Part shown: positions 59,621-64,000 of the stretch, one piece after another
Layout: each line of letters opens with the position of its first letter
Numbering within the stretch: the first letter of the stretch is position 1
Assembly (NCBI GenBank): GCA_041918675.1
Contig: JAYRVF010000012.1
Span: 124,001 to 188,000, forward strand
From: SCUB01 sp041918675
GTDB taxonomy: Bacteria > Pseudomonadota > Alphaproteobacteria > Rhizobiales > Xanthobacteraceae
DNA: 64,000 bases
Reading direction: 5' to 3'
Program-made: the position numbers and the translations under genes
The notes under the pieces: generated by a model
Told to the model about the DNA's origin: nothing
Seen by the model: the letters and a program-made list of their open reading frames with translations, nothing else
The model's database searches: none

Positions 59621-59670
59621 CAGGGCGAGAAATCGCCGGCGTCCCCGTCGGCGCGTGAAGGACGGATTCG

Positions 59671-60576
59671 ATGAACTGGATTTCCAACGTGGTGCGGCCG
59701 AAGATCCGCAACATTCTGCGCCGCGAGGTGCCGGAGAATTTGTGGATCAAGTGTCCCGACACCGGGCAGCTCGTGTTCTACAAGGACGTCGAGGCCAATC
59801 AGTTCGTCATTCCCGGCTCGAACTACCACATGCGCATGAGCGCGGCCGCGCGCCTGAAGTCGGTGTTCGACAACGGAACATGGTTCGACGTCGCGCTGCC
59901 GCAGGTCACGCCCGATCCGCTCAAATTCCGCGACGAGCGCAAATACGCCGACCGCATTCGCGACGCGCGCACCAAGACGGGGCTTAACGACGCCATCAAG
60001 GTCGGCTACGGCAAGCTCGATGATCTGCCGGTGGTGATCGCGGTTCAGGATTTCGATTTCATGGGCGGTTCGCTCGGCATGGCCGCGGGCGAGGCGGTCA
60101 TCACCGGCCTCGAACTCGCCGTCGAGAAGCAGACGCCGTTCATCCTGTTCGCCGCCTCGGGCGGCGCGCGCATGCAGGAGGGCATCCTGTCGCTGATGCA
60201 GTTGCCGCGCACGACGGTCGCGGTGCAGGAACTGCGCGAGGCGAGGAAGCCCTATATCGTCGTCCTCACCAATCCCACCACCGGCGGCGTCACGGCCTCC
60301 TACGCGATGCTCGGCGACGTGCATATCGCCGAGCCGGGCGCGCTGATCGGCTTCGCCGGCGCGCGCGTGATCGAGCAGACCATCCGCGAGAAATTGCCGG
60401 AAGGCTTCCAACGCGCCGAATATCTCAAGGAGCACGGCATGGTCGACATGGTGATCCATCGCCATGACATCCGCCCGACGCTGGCGCGGCTGTGCCGGCT
60501 GCTCACGCGCGCGCCCTCGGCCTCGTCGCGCGAGCCGGGCGCCGAGGCGCCATCGACCGCCGTTACGCCCGCGTGA
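59671..60576 (+). CDS. accD: Acetyl-CoA carboxylase carboxyltransferase subunit beta
   Basis: AccD is one of the two carboxyltransferase subunits of acetyl-CoA carboxylase, making malonyl-CoA for fatty-acid synthesis. The 301-residue protein starts MNWISNVVRPKIRNILRREV. The core has FDFMGGSLGMAAGEAVITGL, FAASGGARMQEGILSLMQLP and ALIGFAGARVIEQTIREKLP. The N-terminal zinc ribbon is degenerate: IKCPDTGQLVFYKDVEANQF keeps one cysteine where four are expected, as in related Hyphomicrobiales. The stop overlaps folC (GTGA). Confidence 0.95.
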   Translation: MNWISNVVRPKIRNILRREVPENLWIKCPDTGQLVFYKDVEANQFVIPGSNYHMRMSAAARLKSVFDNGTWFDVALPQVTPDPLKFRDERKYADRIRDARTKTGLNDAIKVGYGKLDDLPVVIAVQDFDFMGGSLGMAAGEAVITGLELAVEKQTPFILFAASGGARMQEGILSLMQLPRTTVAVQELREARKPYIVVLTNPTTGGVTASYAMLGDVHIAEPGALIGFAGARVIEQTIREKLPEGFQRAEYLKEHGMVDMVIHRHDIRPTLARLCRLLTRAPSASSREPGAEAPSTAVTPA

Positions 60577-61913
60577 ACCTGCCCGCGCCGCGCAAGCCGA
60601 CGCCGCTCGACGACCTGCTCGCGCGGCTGCTGACGCTGCATCCCAAGCGGATCGACCTGACGCTCGATCGCATGTGGCGCATCCTCGACGCGCTCGATCA
60701 TCCGGAACGAAACATCGCCCCGGCCATTCACGTCGCCGGCACCAACGGCAAGGGATCGACCATCGCCTTCATGCGGGCGATCCTGGAGGCGGCGGGCCTG
60801 CGCGTTCACGTCTACACGTCGCCGCATCTCGTGCGCGTCAACGAGCGCTTCCGGATCGGAGCGCCGGGCGGCGGCCGGCTCGCGACCAACGAGGAACTCG
60901 CGGAAGCGCTGGTGGCTTGCGAGCGCGCCAATGGCGATCGGCCGATCACGGTGTTCGAGATCGAGACGGCAGCGGCGTTCTGGCTGTTCGCGCGCAATCC
61001 GGCCGATGTCGCGCTCATCGAGGTCGGTCTCGGCGGCCGGCTCGACGCGACCAACGTCATTGAGCGACCATTGGCGAGCGTGCTGACGCCGATCGGGCTC
61101 GATCACATCGAATATCTCGGCGATACGCTCGCCAAGATCGCCGCCGAAAAGGCGGGCATCATCAAGTCCGGCGTGCCCGTCGTCTGCGCGCGGCAGATGC
61201 CGGAGGCCCAGGCGACCATCGAGCGCCAGGCGGGGCGGCTCAAGGCGCCGCTGTTCGCCGAAGGTCATGACTGGAGCGCGGCGTCCGAATCCGGGCGGCT
61301 GGTCTATCAGGACGAGCAGGGCCTACTCGATCTGCCCGCGCCGCGGCTGTTCGGGCGCCATCAGCTCGACAACGCGGGATTGGCGATCGCCGCGCTGCGC
61401 GCCTCCGGCCTCGCGGGCCTTCAGACCGAGGCGTTCGAGGTCGGCGTGACGCGGGCGGAATGGCCGGCGCGGATGCAGCGCCTGGGATCAGGTCCGCTGA
61501 CCGCGCTCGCGCCGGAGGGCGCGGAGGTCTGGCTCGACGGCGGTCACAACGCTGATGGCGGACGCGTGGCGGCCGCCGCTCTCGCCGATCTCGAGGAGCG
61601 CGTGCCGCGTCCGCTGGTGCTGATCGTCGGCATGCTGGCGACGAAGGACAGCGCCGCGTTCCTCGCCAATTTCGCCGGATTGACGCGCCACGTCGTCGCG
61701 GTGCCGGTGCCCGAGCAGGACAAGGGCCTGCCGCCGGACGATCTTGCGACGGTCGCCCGTCGTCTCGGCATGCGGGTGGCGGTGGCGCGGGATGTCGGCG
61801 AGGCGCTGCGCCATTTGGCGCGGCTTGCCTATGATGTCGCGCCGCGAATATTGATCGCCGGATCGCTTTATCTCGCCGGCGCGGTGCTCGCGGCCAATGA
61901 TGCGCGGCCATGA
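60573..61913 (+). CDS. folC: Bifunctional folylpolyglutamate/dihydrofolate synthase
   Basis: FolC adds glutamate to dihydropteroate and to folates. The 446-residue Mur-ligase-fold protein has the ATP-binding IHVAGTNGKGSTIAFMRAIL, YTSPHLVRVNERFRIGAP, a metal/catalytic segment VALIEVGLGGRLDATNVI and DGGHNADGG near the C-terminal domain start. It starts with GTG at 60573, overlapping the accD stop by 4 bp. It converges on trxA. Confidence 0.95.
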   Translation: MNLPAPRKPTPLDDLLARLLTLHPKRIDLTLDRMWRILDALDHPERNIAPAIHVAGTNGKGSTIAFMRAILEAAGLRVHVYTSPHLVRVNERFRIGAPGGGRLATNEELAEALVACERANGDRPITVFEIETAAAFWLFARNPADVALIEVGLGGRLDATNVIERPLASVLTPIGLDHIEYLGDTLAKIAAEKAGIIKSGVPVVCARQMPEAQATIERQAGRLKAPLFAEGHDWSAASESGRLVYQDEQGLLDLPAPRLFGRHQLDNAGLAIAALRASGLAGLQTEAFEVGVTRAEWPARMQRLGSGPLTALAPEGAEVWLDGGHNADGGRVAAAALADLEERVPRPLVLIVGMLATKDSAAFLANFAGLTRHVVAVPVPEQDKGLPPDDLATVARRLGMRVAVARDVGEALRHLARLAYDVAPRILIAGSLYLAGAVLAANDARP

Positions 61914-61995
61914 TAGGCTGCCCTTGAAACGCTGCAATGACGCGCGCCGCGACACGCGCGATCCCGCGCGCGAAGATCCTGGCGCGGCGTGAGGC

Positions 61996-62028
61996 GAAAA
62001 GCAAAACGGCCGGCATGGCGCCGGCCGT
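61996..62028 (-). terminator. Rho-independent terminator of trxA
   Basis: On the minus strand ACGGCCGGC and GCCGGCCGT form a perfect 9-bp stem around a five-base loop, followed at once by TTTTGCTTTTC. This is the clearest intrinsic terminator in the window and ends the addA-trxA transcript 57 bp after trxA. Confidence 0.85.
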
Positions 62029-62084
62029 CGCATATTCGCTGGATCTTGGCTGGCAAGCCGTGTTGTCCGGCTTGCCGCGCCGCC

Positions 62085-62405
62085 TCACACGGCGGCGGTG
62101 ATCCACTGTTGCAGCTTCTGCTTCGGCGCCGCGCCGATCTGGCGCGAGGCGATCTGCCCGCCCTTGAAGATCATCAGCGTCGGAATCGACATGATGCCGT
62201 ATTTCGAGGCCGTCTGCGGATTCTCGTCGACGTTGAGCTTCACGATCTTGACCTTTTCGCCCATCGCCGTGGCGATCTCGTCAAGCGCCGGCGCGATCAT
62301 GCGGCAGGGCCCGCACCATTCCGCCCAGAAGTCCACGACCACGGGACCCGATGCCTTGATGACTTCCGATTCGAAATTTGCGTCCGATACCTTGCTGACA
62401 GACAT
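62085..62405 (-). CDS. trxA: Thioredoxin 1
   Basis: Thioredoxin reduces disulfides in cytosolic proteins. The 106-residue protein starts MSVSKVSDANFESEVIKASG at the ATG at 62405 (after GAGGAAG). The active site WCGPC has Cys31 and Cys34, and the cis-proline lies in GIMSIPTLMIF. It follows addA on the same strand with an 84-bp gap, the usual order in Hyphomicrobiales. Confidence 0.97.
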   Translation of the reverse strand: MSVSKVSDANFESEVIKASGPVVVDFWAEWCGPCRMIAPALDEIATAMGEKVKIVKLNVDENPQTASKYGIMSIPTLMIFKGGQIASRQIGAAPKQKLQQWITAAV

Positions 62406-62489
62406 GATCTTCGTCTTCCTCGCGTTCTGGGAATCGATGGTGCGACTTTGTTCCAACCTAGGAAGCGAGTCCCCCATGGTCAAGGATCC

Positions 62490-64000
62490 TCATGGGGCCA
62501 AAATGCGGGCCAGCTCTGCGTCGAGCGCCTGCGCCGAAACCTCCATCATTTCAGATGCTTCCGTCCAGAGAAGGGCGGCCCTGACGGTGCGCTCCCGATA
62601 GATGCTGGAAAGCAAGGCGCGATAGAGCGCGAGCTGGCGGGAATAGGCGAGCGGCGGTTCGGCGGGGTGATAGGGATTGGTCTTGAAATCGACGATGAAG
62701 ACCTCCGTCGGCGTCACCGTGAGACGATCGATCTGGCCCGCGACCGAAACGAAGCTTCCGTCCGCGCGGGGCAACTTTCCCACGATTGGCACCTCCGCGC
62801 GGCTTGAAGGACCGAACACGCGAGCAAAGCGCGCATCCTCGATCAGCGCCAAGACGCGATCGCCGACGCGGGCGCGCGCTTCGTCGCTCCAGTCGGCGGC
62901 ATTGCGGACGAGAAACCGCTCGGCCGCCTCGCGCCGCCGCGCCGGCGCGATCTCCGGAAGCGACTGCAACAGGCGATGGACGAGTATGCCGCGGCGGCGC
63001 GCCTCGCGCCGGGTCTCCCGCGTCCCGCGCGCGCGCGAGGTCGCGACATTCTCGTCCGCGATGTCGGAGGGGCGCAGCACGCGGTGCGCGGCGGCGGTGG
63101 GCGCGACCGGGCGCAGAAGTTCCTCGGGCAGCGTCGCGGGCGCGGCCTTCGGCGAAACCGCCTTGCCGGGCAGTCCCCAGGCTTCGCCCGGCTTGCGAAA
63201 CCGCGTGAACTCGCCCGTCGGCGATTCGAGTTCCTCGCGCGCGAGCGGGGCCGCCTCGAGCCCGTCGCGGATCAGCGCGTACCAACTGTCGGGCCGCACT
63301 TCCTTGACGTTGCGATCGAGATAGCCGCAGACGATGAGGCGTTCGGCCGCGCGTGTCATCGCAACGTAAAGAAGCCGGCGGGACTCGTCCTCGGCCTCCT
63401 TCGCGGCCGCGGCGCGGGCGGCCGCCACGGCGGCGCAGTCGTCCTCCTTGCGGCCGGTCCAGACCAGCGGTCCCTTGCCGGCGTGGTCGCCCGTCGCCGG
63501 GCGCAAGGCGATCAGCCGAAAGCCCTTGCGGCTTGCCGGCGGCGACATCGTATCGGGCAGGAACACCACCGGCGCCTCCAGGCCCTTGGCGCCGTGCACC
63601 GTCATGACGCGCACTTCGTCGCGCGAGATTTCGAGATCGCGCTTGACCTCGGTCTCCGCCGCCCGCAGCCAGCCGAGGAAGCCTTGCAGCGTCGCGGGCT
63701 CGGCGCGCTCATAGGCGAGCGCGGCTTCGAGAAATTCATCGAGCGCGTCATTGGCCTCGTGGCCGAGACGGCGCGCGATGCGCGCGCGGCCGCCATCGCC
63801 GCCGAGCACATCGGCGAAGAAGGCGAAGGGTGAAAGGCGCGCGGCATTGGTCTCGTAGCGCCGCAACCGGTCGAGCATCGCCGCGAGCGAGGCGTCGTCG
63901 CGCGCCTTGTGTTCCAGCGCCGCGCGCAGGCTCGCCGCGCGTCCATGCGCCAGCGCGAACAAATCCGCCTCGCCGGGGTCGTTCGCGCAAAGGCCGAACA
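62490..64000 (-). CDS. addA: Double-strand break repair helicase/nuclease AddA (3' part; runs off the right edge)
   Basis: AddA, with AddB, resects double-strand breaks for recombination. The window holds the C-terminal ~500 residues. Visible are UvrD-type helicase motifs (VRVMTVHGAKGLEAPVVFLP; RRLLYVAMTRAAERLIVCGY) and the C-terminal RecB-like nuclease (FVSVAGQIDRLTVTPTEVFI then VDFKTNPYHPAEPPLAYSRQ, where Asp and Asp-x-Lys are catalytic). The frame is open to base 64000. trxA lies downstream on the same strand. Confidence 0.92.
   Translation of the reverse strand, partial: FGLCANDPGEADLFALAHGRAASLRAALEHKARDDASLAAMLDRLRRYETNAARLSPFAFFADVLGGDGGRARIARRLGHEANDALDEFLEAALAYERAEPATLQGFLGWLRAAETEVKRDLEISRDEVRVMTVHGAKGLEAPVVFLPDTMSPPASRKGFRLIALRPATGDHAGKGPLVWTGRKEDDCAAVAAARAAAAKEAEDESRRLLYVAMTRAAERLIVCGYLDRNVKEVRPDSWYALIRDGLEAAPLAREELESPTGEFTRFRKPGEAWGLPGKAVSPKAAPATLPEELLRPVAPTAAAHRVLRPSDIADENVATSRARGTRETRREARRRGILVHRLLQSLPEIAPARRREAAERFLVRNAADWSDEARARVGDRVLALIEDARFARVFGPSSRAEVPIVGKLPRADGSFVSVAGQIDRLTVTPTEVFIVDFKTNPYHPAEPPLAYSRQLALYRALLSSIYRERTVRAALLWTEASEMMEVSAQALDAELARILAP

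Overview
The window is high-GC DNA from an alphaproteobacterium, most likely of the order Hyphomicrobiales (Rhizobiales). Supporting signs are the gene orders gshB-yraN-rsmI, rph/hrcA/grpE, RNaseD-lptC-lptA-lptB-rpoN-hpf-ptsN, aroA-cmk-rpsA-sppA-ihfB and trpF-trpB-trpA-accD-folC-trxA-addA. Others are a PmtA-type phospholipid methyltransferase, TIGR02300/FYDLN and DUF1150 proteins, an AccD whose zinc ribbon has lost cysteines, and many dispersed palindromic repeats. Family-level placement (a Beijerinckiaceae/Methylocystaceae-like lineage) is only a guess. Coding density is high and almost all genes are chromosomal housekeeping genes. No rRNA, CRISPR array, prophage or origin was seen.

Layout. 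0-8.7 kb: gshB (partial), yraN, rsmI, a periplasmic-binding-type lipoprotein, hemW, rdgB, rph, then hrcA and grpE, which are split by a divergent oxidoreductase/HxlR regulator pair. 8.8-15.5 kb: two glycosyltransferases, a secreted protein of unknown function, then dnaK and dnaJ separated by a palindromic repeat. 15.6-24.6 kb: pmtA, an FMN reductase, pyrF, dapB, gpmA, an Ada-like methyltransferase, nth, a CysZ-like protein, a YiiX-like hydrolase and a Tat-exported flavin oxidase. 24.6-31 kb: the translation cluster pheT, pheS, rplT, rpmI, infC. 31.5-36.1 kb: a hydrolase, queG, a GST, uppP and an NDUFA9-like protein. 36.3-38.9 kb: tRNA-Leu(CAG) followed by an accessory patch with a group 4 glycosyltransferase, two copies of a ~79-bp repeat and decayed IS3-family transposase fragments. 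39-46.6 kb: the LPS-transport/rpoN/ptsN block and a small heat-shock pair. 46.8-50.2 kb: a CoA transferase, two tRNA-Ala(GGC) copies flanking a Crp/Fnr regulator and a DUF2892 protein, and a TIGR02300 protein. 50.4-64 kb: aroA, cmk, rpsA, sppA, ihfB, lapA, trpFBA, accD, folC, trxA and the 3' part of addA.

The most unusual feature lies between pheS and pheT. A ~470-bp unit bounded by near-perfect 35-36-bp inverted repeats carries a small DUF559 (Vsr-like) endonuclease gene. Directly overlapping the pheS stop codon is a degenerate copy of the first ~17 codons of pheT, and the intact pheT begins one base after the nuclease stop codon. This looks like a compact mobile nuclease element that entered the 5' end of an essential gene and left a working copy downstream. 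Other points of interest are infC starting at ATT, a perfect inverted repeat overlapping a sigma-54-like motif just upstream of rpoN, and at least three families of dispersed hairpin repeats.

All calls rest on reading the sequence and on recalled family motifs. No database search was run.
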